A stretch of DNA of 64,000 bases from Chlorops oryzae (Eukaryota; Arthropoda; Insecta; Diptera; Chloropidae): contig CM035809.1 in NCBI GenBank assembly GCA_020466095.1, positions 1,424,798 through 1,488,797 on the forward strand, written 5' to 3'. This document shows positions 24,352-35,360 of the stretch, in pieces. Within the stretch, counting starts at the first letter, position 1. Each line of letters begins with the position of its first letter. Both the position numbers and the translations under genes were made by a program. The notes under the pieces were generated by a model that worked only from the letters and a program-made list of their open reading frames with translations, ran no database searches and had not been told where the DNA came from.

Positions 24352-25375
24352 TCAGTCACCAAAACGACTGCATGCCTTCTTCCATTTGCACTGTGTGCAC
24401 CATTGTTCGCGTCTCAGCATGCCGTATACTTTGCGGCATTTTTTATTTTCACCGCGAGTGCGACGATTCGGTGGTGAATTGGCATTGCCGCCACTGTTTG
24501 GCGCTTGTTTCGTCGAGTTATTGATGGCAGCTGTATGGTGTTGATGTTGATGTTGTTGTTGCTGATGTTGATGTTGGTGTTGTTGTTGATGTTGGTGGTG
24601 GTGCTGTTGTTGTAGAACATGTTGCTGCTGGGCGTTGTTGCCATTCAACATGTTGTTATTTGGATTTGGTGAGTGCTGTTGCATATGATGTATGCTGTGA
24701 TGTTGGGACTGTTGATGTTGCTGCTGCTGTTGTTGCTGATTGTGTTGATGAATTTGTTGCTGATGGGTTTGATAATTGTTGTTGTTGTTGTTGTTGCTGT
24801 TGTTGTTATTATTATTATTATTATTAATGTTGGCAGCATTTGTCGTTGTTGGTGTTATTGTAATCGCTCCCGTTGAGATTTGCTGATGATGCGGCGATTG
24901 TTGGTGTTGGTGCTGATGCTGATTTGGTGATGTTGTTACAGTAACAGTAACATTTTGTTGCGATAATTGATGTTGGACGTATGCTGGTGGAGGCGGCGAG
25001 GGATATGGCGCTTTTGCCGCCACCGTTTGGGACGGACGCGGTGATGGGTGTACGCGTTTTATGAGTGTTGCCGAGCCATTGTGATGCAGTTGTGTTGGCT
25101 GATGATGCATTAGTGTGTTACTGTGTTGTTGTTGTTGGTGAGGTGATGTTGGAGCAACAATTGTGGTGCTGTTGTTGTTGCTAGTTATGGATGATGGCCA
25201 AGTATAATTGTGATGTGCTAACGGTGATGTTGCCATGCATATTGTATTGTTGTTCTGTAATTGTTGCTGATGATGGTTCTGAACCTGATGATACTGTTGA
25301 CCAGGGCTGCCATGTTGTATCGACCGAACAACGCCATTTAGATGTGGCTGCTGGTGACTGGTGACGCGTCCATTT
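24352..25375 (-). CDS. Glut4EF: Glut4EF terminal exon: Q/N/H-rich region and C-clamp
   Basis: Starts after a TTTTAACAG acceptor at 25377/25376 and stays open to TGA at 24354-24352. It contains a Pro-rich SPPPPAYVQ patch, long Gln, Asn and His runs encoded by CAG/CAA/AAC/CAC mixtures, then [15 protein letters not shown] and [11 protein letters not shown]. This is the C-clamp that ends every known family member. The plus-strand ORFs here are reverse complements of the CAG/CAA repeats. The stop is in the family-typical place, yet the frame continues open beyond it (separate entry). Confidence 0.93.
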
Positions 25376-28300
25376 CTGTTAAAAGGAAAGAAACAAATAA
25401 AATAAAAAAAAATAAAATAAAAAATTAAAATTAAATAAAAAAAATATAAAAATAAAAATTACAAGAATATTAAAATTGTTGAAACTCACTTGAAATTGCC
25501 AACGATCTGTCTTTGGTATTCTGGATCCTCGTGTGGCGGACGTGCCATGTCGCGGTGGCTGAGTGTCGGTGAAGTTGGACTGGGCTTAACATCTTCATCA
25601 TCCTCTTCAACTTCGGTATAATAAAATTCTTCTTCATGATCACTTTCATCGGCAGAGCGACGTGGTTTTTTATTGCTAGAAGAAAATTTAAAAAATTTCC
25701 AATTAATTTTCCATTTATCATCTTTCGAAAAATTATAATGAATTTTATTTTTTAATTAATTTGATTTTATTCGAATTAAATTCTTTATTTATGCATACTG
25801 AACTCCAAATAAGAAATAATAAACTTCTTACTCTTAATACTTTTTATATACATATAAACTTCGCACAACAGAAAGCGTTGAGTTAACAGAAAAACGTTTG
25901 GCATACATATTTTAAGCCAACTCAATGCAGTTTTATAAAATAAACGACTCGACTCACTTCCCCCAAGCAAAGAAAATAGTTTCAAATTTCCGTTCTAACA
26001 TTATTTCTGCTCATGACAATTACAACAACATCAATCGCACACTATCGCTCATCGTAGACGAATAATACCTACCGAAGATAAATGAACGGACGAACGAACC
26101 TTTGTAAATGTTCGACTGAAAAAATTTCTGCTACAAAATGCAAGTTCGACTGAATTTTTGAAAGTTTTAGAATGTTAGAGCTTCAGTTGTGAGCAGAGTT
26201 CTCTGCTTCAAACATTGAATTCTTGCATATTTTAAAATTCGTTTAGTAAAATATCTAGGGTCGATGTTAAGTTAACAGAATGCCATAATACAGGGAATCG
26301 CTAACTCGAGACCAGTATTTCAGTCGCAGCCACTGCTTCATAGAACAATCGATAGAACAAAACGTCTCAGCATCGAAATGTCTATGGATTGTTTCTTCGA
26401 TTGCTCTCCATATTTCTTCTTCGTTAGTAATAGCACTAAGCATACAACACATATTGTATGCCTAGTGCTAAAAGTCAGCTTCGCAAATTGTCTGGCTACT
26501 AATAGCCAGCTTCCCAAATTGTTTGGCTACTAATGGCGGTGAAAATAATCGGGCTCCTAATGGATCGATAGTAGGCAGCTATCGCTAGTGCCCTCGATGA
26601 TATCTACAGTTTTCCAGTTCTATTAATGCATAAAAGAGGAATGCTGGTTTTGCGATTGAGAAGGCAAAATATCATTAGTGTCAATTATTAGTTTAAGTTA
26701 AAAGTGATAGTGCGGAAAACATGGCAACGAAAGTGACCAATTTGGCAATAAACGGTTCATGTAAAATAAGTGGCGTTGTCATCAAAGAAGTCGAAGATGA
26801 AAAGAATTTGGAATTCAAGAGCAAATATAGAGGAACGGCAACGCTTGACTGCAGCTACGATTCCCAGGAAATCGTGCTCAAGGTTATATTGGGTAAGTAA
26901 AAACTAATTCCCGGTGTAGATTATGTTGTCGTTGACGTACGCGAGAGAGAAAGAGAGGCACGATGCGAACAAAGAAACAACAAAAGTTTTTCTTCTTTGT
27001 CTACTAAAAGGGAGTACTATGAGCACAATGGAGAAAAATTTACAGGGAAAAACTCCCGGAGGATATCCATTTGAATAAGATTATTTTTCTTATTGGAAAT
27101 CTGCTTGCTTCTTTTCAGCGTAGAGCCCTCAAATCTCCTTCATCGGAATTCCTGGCCCTATTTCTTGATGATTGATTGCTCTGCAGCATTGTGCTCCCTA
27201 TTTTTAATACCGAATGTAAATATTCTAATCAAAAAAGGCACAATTCAAGATATGCTTTCTGCATTTTTCATACTTCAATTGGTATTTCCTGTAAAAGAAG
27301 AGCTTCAAAAAATATTAATCAAAATTATTTGTATTTTTTATAAGAATGAGAAGGGAACCGTTGTGCCTCCATAAACGTACTCTGCCCATATGTATGGGAG
27401 TACGATTTTTGGAGTCGCTTTTGATGGCGGTTGACCCAATTGCTAAATTTTTTGTACCTCTTCAGATTCGGATCCCCAAAATTTTTGCACGAAATTGTAC
27501 TAACCGTTGATACCAAAGAGGCTGCTCAAGTTGAACGCCAAAGCTTTGCAAATTATTTTCATTTCTTTGTCTAAATCTGGACTTGAAGGGCTTAAGTCGC
27601 TTTGATGGTGGTTGACCCAAATTTCGTATGCATCGCTTTTGTAAGATTCGTCGTGTTTAAATAACAAGGACGTGTGCAGCGTTTGTGGGCCGTAACTCAT
27701 GGCATAAATTGCATACGAGTGAAGGCTTGCTTTTGTGTGGGCTTTGCTTTTGTGTGGTTCAAGGTTAAAAATATCTTGGGATAATTGGCTGAGAAGGCAG
27801 TTATGCAAAAAAGAATGCTTCGCATAATGTTGCCTCATGAGCGAGCCTTAAGCTATCGATTGTTTTAGTCATTAGTCTAACGTCTTCTTTTTGTACCTTT
27901 TCAGATTCGGATCCCCCAAAATTACTACACGAAATTGTACTAACCGTTGATACCCTTGAGGCTGCTCAAGTTGGACGCCAAAGCTTTGCAATTAATTTGG
28001 ACAATGAAAATGTTGTTTTGCTATTCAATAGCGAAGCAGGTATGCATGATAGCTCAAACAAAGCATATTTCTAGTATTAAAAACTGTCGTTTCTATTATA
28101 GATTCGCAGCGCTTTGGGAATATCATCGAACATGTCAAACGTATACGACCGAAGTCAGTATTTGCACAACGAACCGAAGAGTCTTCCGCTTCACAGTATT
28201 TTCAATTTTATGGTTATTTGAGTCAACAGCAAAATATGATGCAGGATTATGTTCGTACAAGCACATATCAGCGTGCCATATTAGGGAACTGTGCGGACTT

Positions 28301-31300
28301 TCAGGTACACTTGATCTAATTGCCGTCGAGTTCTCTTCTTAATTTGTAAAAATGTTTTCTTCCTCGTACAGAATAAGGTCGTGTTAGATGTTGGTGCTGG
28401 TTCTGGTATACTCTCATTCTTTGCCATGCAAGCTGGAGCTAGTAAAATCTATGCAATTGAAGCTTCTAATATGGCACAATATGCTCAGCAACTGGTTGAA
28501 TCGAATCAAGCGCAAGGAAAAATTCTAGTAATACCTGGGAAAATTGAAGAAATCGAATTGCCCGAAAAGGTGGATGTGATTATATCGGAACCGATGGGAT
28601 ATATGCTTTATAATGAGCGTATGTTGGAGACGTAAGTATTTTATTACTGCTGCTTGTTATGGGAATTTGATTGTGTTTTTAATTATAGTTTTATGCATGC
28701 GCGAAAATGGTTAAAACCTCATGGCAAAATGTTTCCTACGCATGGTGATTTACATATAGCGCCGTTCTCTGATGAATCCCTCTATTCGGAGCAATATAAT
28801 AAAGCAAATTTTTGGTATCAATCGGCTTTTCATGGTGTTGATCTGACAACCTTGCATAAAGAATCAATGAAGGAGTACTTTCGGCAGCCAATTGTTGACA
28901 CATTCGATATAAGAATTTGTATGGCGAAGTCCGTAAGGCATGTTTGTGACTTTTTAAACGATAAGGAGAGCGATTTACATAATATTGGTGAGCTTAACAA
29001 GAATTGTTCGAAAGTTCCTCAACTCAACTCATATCATGTTTTTTTTTTTTTTTTTTTTGTTTTATAGATATACCACTTGAATTCCATATATTCCAAACTG
29101 GCATTTGCCATGGTCTAGCATTTTGGTTCGATGTTGAATTTTGCGGTTCAAGTCAACAAGTTTGGCTATCAACATCACCAACAGCACCGCTAACACACTG
29201 GTATCAAGTACGCTGTCTATTGCCAATGCCAATATTTATTAAACAAGGACAAATACTGACTGGAAGAGTACTACTCGAAGCTAACCGTCGTCAATCATAT
29301 GATGTTACTATCGATCTACACATCGAAGGCACTCTAATTTCATCGAGTAATACTTTGGATTTGAAAAACCCATACTTTAGATACACCGGTGCACCGGTGC
29401 AAGCCCCGCCTGGCACAAGCACCCAAAGCCCTTCGGAACAATATTGGACGCAATTAGATACACATGGCAATGCCAGGAATGGTAATTTGAAAAGCTTTTT
29501 CAATACGAATGTGCTATTAACTCTTCCCTGTCTTTCAGTCAATTTGGTCAATGGCATATCTATTAATGGCGGTATGGGTGATACAATGGATATACATCAT
29601 GTTAGCTATATGCCAACGCAAAATTAAAAATCTCAAATGAAATCAACGCGGGTTGAAAACAAAAATTAGACGTGAAAAAAATGCAAATTAGAGCAGTAGA
29701 CGCCGAACTATTATAAAAAAATAGTTTTAAGTTGCATTATTTATTTTATAATTTTTAAGTAGATTTTGTTTTTTCCAATTTTCACATAAGCGTTAAAATT
29801 ATGTATGAGAGTTTTTATTTTGTCAAATATTTTTGCGAAAGTACAAGATTTAGCTGTCATTTTTAGTATACTCTTAGCTGTAAAGCCCCGATTTTTGTTT
29901 GATTTTGTTTAAGTTATTATTTTGCCTCTTACTTAAATTTTTACGTTTATTAAGATATTTGAAAAACTCTCGGAGAAATGCTCTCGGTTCGATTGTTTTT
30001 TAAGGTTGCTAAATTTTTTGTTCACTTAATTTATGATGTAACGAAATGCAGAAGAAAACCCTCCATTGATAACAACATTTTATAGCTATAATGAATTTGG
30101 CAATTAAGTTCTTTTGAGTAGTGTGATTTTAGACGCGTACTAAGTAGAAAGCGAGGAATCATATACAGAAACGATTACACCGAGTTTGAAAAAATTACAT
30201 AATAAAAATAATAAGTCGCATTAAGTAAATAATTGAAGTGAAATAATTTATATAACAATAAATATCAGTTGCTTTGGAAAGCTTATTGAGTTTCTGAACG
30301 TTTGGAAAAAAGTGACACGCTTTCATTATTAACATTAATTGTTTCAAATTGACGTGAGTTTTGTTCAAAACATTAGAACTTCAAATGAATTCTGTTTGTG
30401 CGTACATATTTGATAGATTAAATCGGCACTGTCTAAGATTTGTATAATTTCTTTTAAAACTTTGATTTGTATAAACACCTTCTTCAGTTTCTTTTTTTTT
30501 TTTATTATTTGTATTATGTTTAAGAAAAACCATGTACTTTATTTTAAAGAAAATTTATTTTTTTCACCAACGTATTTTCAATGTTAGATTTTTTTGAAAC
30601 TACTTTCTATTTCTTCCAATTTTTGCGTTTCTCTTGTTTAAAACGTTTCATGTTTTAATTTTATATATATACCTATATAATTCTTCAAATTTATTAGTTT
30701 CATTTGTGAATTTATTTATTTATTTTTTTCAATTATACTTTTGACTTTATATGCATTTTTTGAAATTTATTTTTATTTTTTAAGTAAATTTCCGTAGCTC
30801 GAATTTTGTATAGCTCGAATTGAATCGGGTGGTCGACTTTTTACAGTCGAAGTTTTCAGTGTCCAATTGAACAAATTCTTATATTTTTTAAATTAAAATT
30901 TTGTGTCCTTTTTTCAATTTTTTTATTTTATTTTTTCGTTAATTTGTTTTGTTTGCTTTTTTTTTGATTACTCTGATTTTTTTTTTGGTTCTAAAAGCTT
31001 CAAATCCGAAAAAAGCTGTAGCACTTCAAGCATTATTTGAAAGCTTTTAGTCTAAATAAACCTAGAAGAAAACGGAAAAACTAAACCCGATCCGAATAGG
31101 CTGGATTTTTTCATTGTTATTTCCTTGAAGTGCGCTACCTCAACTAACTTTCAACCAAGGCAACCAATTTAATAAGGCATTTTTCCATACTTTCTCGCGA
31201 TTTGAAGTTTAGAATCTAATTAGTTTCAATTTATGTAATGTTAAAAACGCAAAATAAGTTAATTTTAGAGATTATAGCATTTGAATTAGTTTTCATAGAA

Positions 31301-34300
31301 TAATGTAAAGAGATTAAGGACTTTTTTCTTAGTAAAATTTTAATCCAAATTATTTGCTCAATAAATTACTTAACTCGCTAAAGTTGGATTGAAATTTCGC
31401 CTAAGTAAATTGTCTTATTTATTTTGTTATTACTTTATGTTTTACGAAAACCGATTATCTCGACTTATGCACGTGCATATCACAGAAAAAGAATTTTTAC
31501 AGCTTTGTTGCGTTCGAAAAATAGATGAAAAAAGTTATTTTTGTATACCATATTTTAAACGCGTAAAAAAACGTTTTTTTAGATATGCTATTATAAAATT
31601 AAAACATTCGTTCGATTGAGCATATATCCCAACTATATTATATAAAGACAAAGAATAATATACACCGTACTGTATTTCGCCAATGAAAACCAGATTGTAT
31701 ACAGATTTCAAAAAAAATGAATTGGTTTTTTATTTGCTTTTTACTGGGCCCTGGATGGCATTGAATTGTGCATGAAAACTTCTGCTATTAAAAGAAGAGG
31801 GCGCTCCATGTTTGTATGCATATTTCAAAATCAACCTTCACATATTTATCGTATGCAATGCCATGCGCGTCTAAATATACCTGTGATGAAAATTTGGGAT
31901 ACATATATTAATCTGTGTCCCCAACTAGTTCCTAATTTTAAACATAATTTGTTATTATTATCAGTGCTGAGGTCAAACTTTTGTATTGAATACATGGCTT
32001 GGAAAAAGCTTTTTTCTTAACAGGAATGTATTAACGGTCAGAAATTAAATGAGAACAAGGCTTATGAACCTAGAAGATTCTCATCCGGTCATAAAGACAT
32101 TTTATTACAAGCTTTGATCAATACTGTCGAATTTTCGACGATTTCTTTTGAAGCAACATCGAACAAATTGTGAATAGTGGTGTTAATGGGGTTGCCCAAC
32201 CCTCTAATTCCTGGCTCCGTCTCTGGACGGACTGGTTTCGAACAAATTACCAAAAAAAAAAAAAATTCCTAATAATTTCAGATTCATGTTTTTCTACCCG
32301 AAATTAGTCTTATCTGATCTTTTCAGTACAAAAAAAAAATAAATTGTGGCATTAGAGGGTTAAAAAATGCCTTCCTGCAACGGCATCTCTTGTCTTAAAT
32401 GGGGGATCATTTGTAAGTGGAAATAAAATATCATACAGATTTTTATCCATTTCAACTAACGCGGGAATTTAGTATAATTTGCACGGATTTAAAATAATTT
32501 AAACTACTTCAGAGCGCCCTTGAAGCATACTTTCAGGCTTGCAGCGTACTATGCTCGATGCAGCAACAAATTGAATTTCATTTCACGCTGCACTGAATTT
32601 CTTTGACCTTGTTCGAGAAAGCAACAGGAACTTCCACATAGAATAAATGAAAAATTTATGCACAGGGACACGCGCGCACATTATTTACTTTCAAGCATGC
32701 ACACAGGCACATGTCCATAGGTATGTTTTTGCGATTTAAAAAGGGGAGGGGCATTCGAGCACGAGCGAGCGAGCACAGAACATAAAATAAATTGTCATCG
32801 ATTTCAAACCTTGGCCTCAAAAACTGCTTACAACAGGCAAAATTTAGAATCGACGAGCATAACGAATATGCATGCGCCACGAAGAGTGGGCTTGGATGTA
32901 AATATGAATATACATAAGCACACACACTTTCATATATAACTACATACATATGTACAGAGCTTTGTATTTAGTGCAAATGAAGTAGGTACATAAAAAAAAA
33001 ATGTGTCCCAGTTACTTTGGAGCATAAAACGGCAACGAATTGCGTTCGCTGCACTCATAAATGTGTGAGTCACTGTGAATTGTTGCTCGCGATGCGTCTT
33101 GGTGGGCGTTGCACAATCAAAATTGGGTTACCTACTGTGCGCGCTCGGCGCTTTTCAATGTTGTTGTTTTCGTTCAAATGCGTAAATGAATGGAAAGTCA
33201 GTCAAGGCAAAAATCGACTGAAGAAATTCTCGCAGTTTTTTTTTTCCTGGTTAACTATAAGCGCCGCGTAAGTTTTGAAGGTATACTCGCTCAAGGACTG
33301 TGGGTGGCAATCCACTGTGCCGCGAGGTGCGGTGCGGTGCCGTGAGGTACTTTTCTGAGCCTTTGAAGCGAGCTCTTTCAACGCATTTTTAACGAAATTG
33401 CTTCACTTTCGGCAAGGTCAATATTGTTTTACAAGTGGGATGAGAATGGAAAGCCTCGGGCTTGACGGTGGGAACAGATGATATTCTTTTGTGTGAAAAT
33501 TCGTTCTGGTTCGTATTTTGTCTGAAATAAACAATATAAATCAAAGTAAATGGTCAACCTCGTAAACGAAAGAAAATGAAAGTGATTTATTCGCTTTTCC
33601 TTGTTCCGAAGAGCCGAAATGGTCATCGCTGGGCGATTTTTTTGAAGCGAGCTCGGAGTGAGAAAACCAAATTTAGGTAGTTTTACATAAATAATTTGAA
33701 AGATTTTGAGAACACAATGCGTCTTAAAGGTTTTTTTCTAGAAGAATTAGAAATTTAAAAGCCATGGGAGTATTAAATGCTCAAACGAATTCCAAGACTT
33801 TGCAAAACGGTAACATAAGCACCTCCTTTTTGATGAAGAACGATATACCTATGTATAATCGTATCTGAAGTCTTCCATAAAATTTGCAATAATTATGCCG
33901 TATAGAGTTAAGTTCCTTAGAACTTCGACGACATTGTTCGTTTCTGGCTCATGCCATATTTTTCCCCCAATTTCTCTGCATACTTTGAGGCAAAGCTGAC
34001 TTTGAACAGGGTTTTGTAGATTTTTTGGTTCTTATTTTTGGAAAATGATTCATAAAAGTGAAAAACCTATAAAAGTGAGTAAATATTCTAGATAGAATGA
34101 CCCCTTTATGCATACATATGTAGTTACAGAGATTCGAATCTAAATAGAAGTCTATTAAACTTGAATAGCCTTTAACAATTTCCACTCACAGCCGAGCATA
34201 AAACAGGGTGAATTATTTGCAAAATAACGATTAAAAGCCTTCTTGACATTTTCCTCAACAACAAAGTTATAATATTATCGCATCAACGCTTTGCCAGGAT

Positions 34301-34987
34301 CCCAAAATGATTTCAAATTTCGAGCATAATATATTTATATGAAAATTTTGTTGCTTCTTTTGTGAAGAACCCATAAAAAAAAAATTTGTTTGAAATACTC
34401 GCAATTTGTTTACTTACCCCAAATGTGCATGTCGTATGTGACGTTCTATTTTCGTCTGTATGCTCTCTGTGTAATTGCAGCCGCGATATGTGCACTTGAA
34501 GCGAGATTTATTGGCCTAAAAGCGAGAAAAATATTTTATTAGTTTAGCACATTTTAAATGAACTTTGAATTTAATATTTTTTTTAATAGCAATATAAAAA
34601 TTGTATTTATATATCATTTATATTTTAGCGGAAAATTTTCATGTGAATTATGCCTACTTTCTTCTTTGGACCCGCCCGATAATTATATTCTTTCATTGCA
34701 TTCGTATGATATTCATTGCTTCTATACACTGGGTCACTATAACGAGTTCTCACTGGACTTCTATCGAATTCTTCCTCTTCGTCTTCATCACTTTTATACA
34801 TAACATCGATTCCGTCGAATTCTCGATCTCGATAGTCCTCGCCGCGATGGTATCTTTCATTATCGCGCACGTAATTAGCATCGTAACTATCTTCCGTATA
34901 ATCACTCATGTAACTTTCATTGTCATTATCATTGTCATTATCGTTACAATGGCAATCGTAATAGAAATTGTCTTCCTCCGACAGCAT
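24352..34987 (-). CDS. Glut4EF: Glut4EF-like C2H2 / C-clamp transcription factor, proximal isoform (4 coding exons)
   Basis: Coding exons, read on the minus strand: 34987-34658, 34515-34418, 25675-25490 and 25375-24352 (330+98+186+1024 nt, 545 aa plus TGA). The internal junctions are GT..AG with matching phases (0, 2, 2). Domains: an acidic/Tyr-rich N-terminus (residues 1-110); one C2H2 finger (C118, C123, H136, H141); an acidic FYYTEV block (160-165) shared with vertebrate ZNF395/ZNF704; a long Q/N/H-rich stretch; and a terminal C-clamp (C518, C531, C534, C540) ending RFGD, where the human relatives end RFLD. The family is nuclear DNA-binding; C-clamps contact GC-rich motifs. The ATG at 34987 has a fly-like AAC context and an in-frame TGA 33 nt upstream, so it is the first usable start of this transcript. 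The gene is very large, and the CARMER gene lies antisense in its second intron. Gene identity is firm; the first donor is weak and isoform structure is inferred. Confidence 0.9.
25490..25675 (-). CDS. Glut4EF: Glut4EF exon with acidic FYYTEV block
   Basis: A 186-nt exon, acceptor TTCTAG and donor GTGAGT, phase 2 in and phase 2 out. The translation begins [20 protein letters not shown] and continues through an acidic run, then a Ser/Pro/Thr stretch to [12 protein letters not shown](E/D)FYYTEV is diagnostic of the SLC2A4RG/ZNF395/ZNF704 family, immediately C-terminal to the zinc finger. The frame must come from splicing, because a longer ATG-starting ORF here is out of frame. Confidence 0.93.
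25940..26425. repeat. Copy of the palindrome left arm upstream of CARMER
   Basis: About 480 bp nearly identical to 2600-3066 in the same orientation (GATAAATGAACGGACGAACG, GAGCAGAGTTCTCTGCTTCA, TCTAGGGTCGATGTTAAG). It ends about 300 bp before the CARMER ATG. Weaker similarity resumes at 25660-25735, across 215 bp present only here. Confidence 0.85.
26560..26720 (+). promoter_or_regulatory. CARMER promoter / 5' UTR region
   Basis: Short intergenic leader upstream of the CARMER ATG. It contains ATCGATAG near 26574 and a second CTATCG, resembling parts of the DRE core-promoter element typical of housekeeping fly genes. No TATA box is obvious. The block just upstream (to about 26425) is repeated DNA, so the unique promoter is probably only about 300 bp. 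Confidence 0.35.
26721..29627 (+). CDS. Art4: Histone-arginine methyltransferase CARMER (CARM1/PRMT4 orthologue), 7 exons
   Basis: Exons: 26721-26892, 27905-28039, 28102-28304, 28372-28631, 28689-28987, 29068-29481 and 29539-29627, total 1572 nt, 523 aa; every junction is GT..AG with matching phase. CARM1 places asymmetric dimethyl-arginine on histone H3 and coactivators in the nucleus, using S-adenosylmethionine. Visible: the divergent N-terminal PH-like region (residues 1-105), [17 protein letters not shown] (135-151), SAM motif [10 protein letters not shown] (174-182; many relatives have CGSG), the double-E loop [15 protein letters not shown] with E243 and E252, and THW (399-401). The C-terminus after FRYTG is short, as in flies, lacking the long vertebrate activation domain. 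Length is close to Drosophila Art4. The ATG at 26721 has a good AAAC context. The gene is nested antisense within an intron of Glut4EF. Confidence 0.97.
27449..27553 (+). pseudogene. Decayed duplicate of CARMER exon 2 with its acceptor
   Basis: Inside CARMER intron 1, about 440 bp before the true exon 2. It repeats the end of the intron (TTTTGTACCT..TTCAG) and about 85 nt of exon 2 from ATTCGGATCC to CCAAAGCTTTGCA. One C is missing in the CCCCC run, so the reading frame reaches a stop soon after, and several codons differ. The intron text around GATGGYGGTTGACCCAA is also repeated at about 27420 and 27602, so the duplication was local. If its intact-looking acceptor were used, the mRNA would be frameshifted. 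Confidence 0.8.
30201..30262 (+). terminator. CARMER polyadenylation signals
   Basis: Two AATAAA hexamers, at 30201-30206 and 30257-30262, lie 574-630 nt past the CARMER stop at the end of a T-rich 3' UTR. These are the first clear signals, so the mRNA probably ends near 30.28 kb. Confidence 0.5.
30263..34417. other. Glut4EF intron, downstream of CARMER
   Basis: Non-coding on both strands as far as I can see. 32500-33660 is less AT-rich, with a GGTGCGGTGCGGTGCCGTGA stretch at about 33320-33345, which might be regulatory. No exon with acceptable splice sites was found. Confidence 0.55.
34418..34515 (-). CDS. Glut4EF: Glut4EF C2H2 zinc-finger exon
   Basis: A 98-nt exon with a good acceptor (pyrimidine tract then TTTTAG) and a consensus GTAAGT donor. 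It encodes [13 protein letters not shown]... HIRHAHLG. The spacing C-x4-C-x12-H-x4-H matches the finger of human ZNF395/ZNF704 (KCLWPNC ... RHVKALH). Entry is phase 0 and exit phase 2, which joins the next exon in frame. It is common to both the proximal start exon and the candidate distal exons. Confidence 0.93.
34658..34987 (-). CDS. Glut4EF: Glut4EF first coding exon of the proximal isoform
   Basis: Encodes 110 residues starting [14 protein letters not shown], followed by D/N repeats and Arg/Tyr/Glu-rich sequence ending near AGPKKK. The donor that fits is GTAGGC at 34657-34652, which is weak. It leaves phase 0, exactly what the zinc-finger exon needs, and places basic residues just before the finger as in human ZNF395. 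An in-frame stop upstream of the ATG makes this an initiating exon. The 3' boundary is the least secure point of the model. Confidence 0.65.
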
Positions 34988-35360
34988 GTTGCGCGCGCGC
35001 TCTTTTCTTTTTTTTATTTTTCAAATTTTAAAACGATAAATTCGGACCGTGCTTCAACCGGTGCGTTGCGTTGCCGGTGACAGTTGCGAATGTATTGGTG
35101 ATGGGCATTTAAAAATTATTTAAAACTCTCGTTCGAAGCGCACAAGTTGCAAGCAGCAGCAGCAGCGACAACAACAGCAGCAGCAGCAAATCGCGACAAA
35201 TAACTTAAGCTGCAGCACGACTGCCAACAAGCAAACCAATGAATACGCTACGAAACCGGGTCATCGGGGCGTATGTGTAACGTCGAGGCGAGCGTAATTC
35301 AGCTCAGCGAAATAACATTACGTATACGTCGGGGCGAACGTTTCATATGATTGACGTTGG
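34988..35360 (-). promoter_or_regulatory. 5' UTR / promoter region of the proximal Glut4EF transcript
   Basis: Directly upstream of the ATG at 34987, a block clearly more GC- and CpG-rich than its surroundings. It includes an AGC-repeat tract (about 35153-35190) and a run of alternating GC just before the ATG. I could not fix a TATA box or initiator, so the start site is unknown. The shift in composition and the isoform-specific start codon suggest an internal promoter. Confidence 0.4.

Noticed and set aside
23477..24876. Several plus-strand ORFs rich in Val, Leu and Cys
   Set aside because: Antisense shadows of the CAG/CAA/AAC repeats of the Glut4EF terminal exon and its extension.
25470..25721. 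83-codon minus-strand ORF with its own ATG
   Set aside because: Out of frame with the true Glut4EF exon, whose splice-defined frame gives the conserved [10 protein letters not shown].
27500..27838. 112-codon minus-strand ORF in CARMER intron 1
   Set aside because: Overlaps the ghost exon duplicate; no homology and no splice or start support.
34601..35080. 159-codon plus-strand ORF rich in Ile/Val
   Set aside because: Lies antisense to the first coding exon of Glut4EF and reflects its acidic D/E/N codons.
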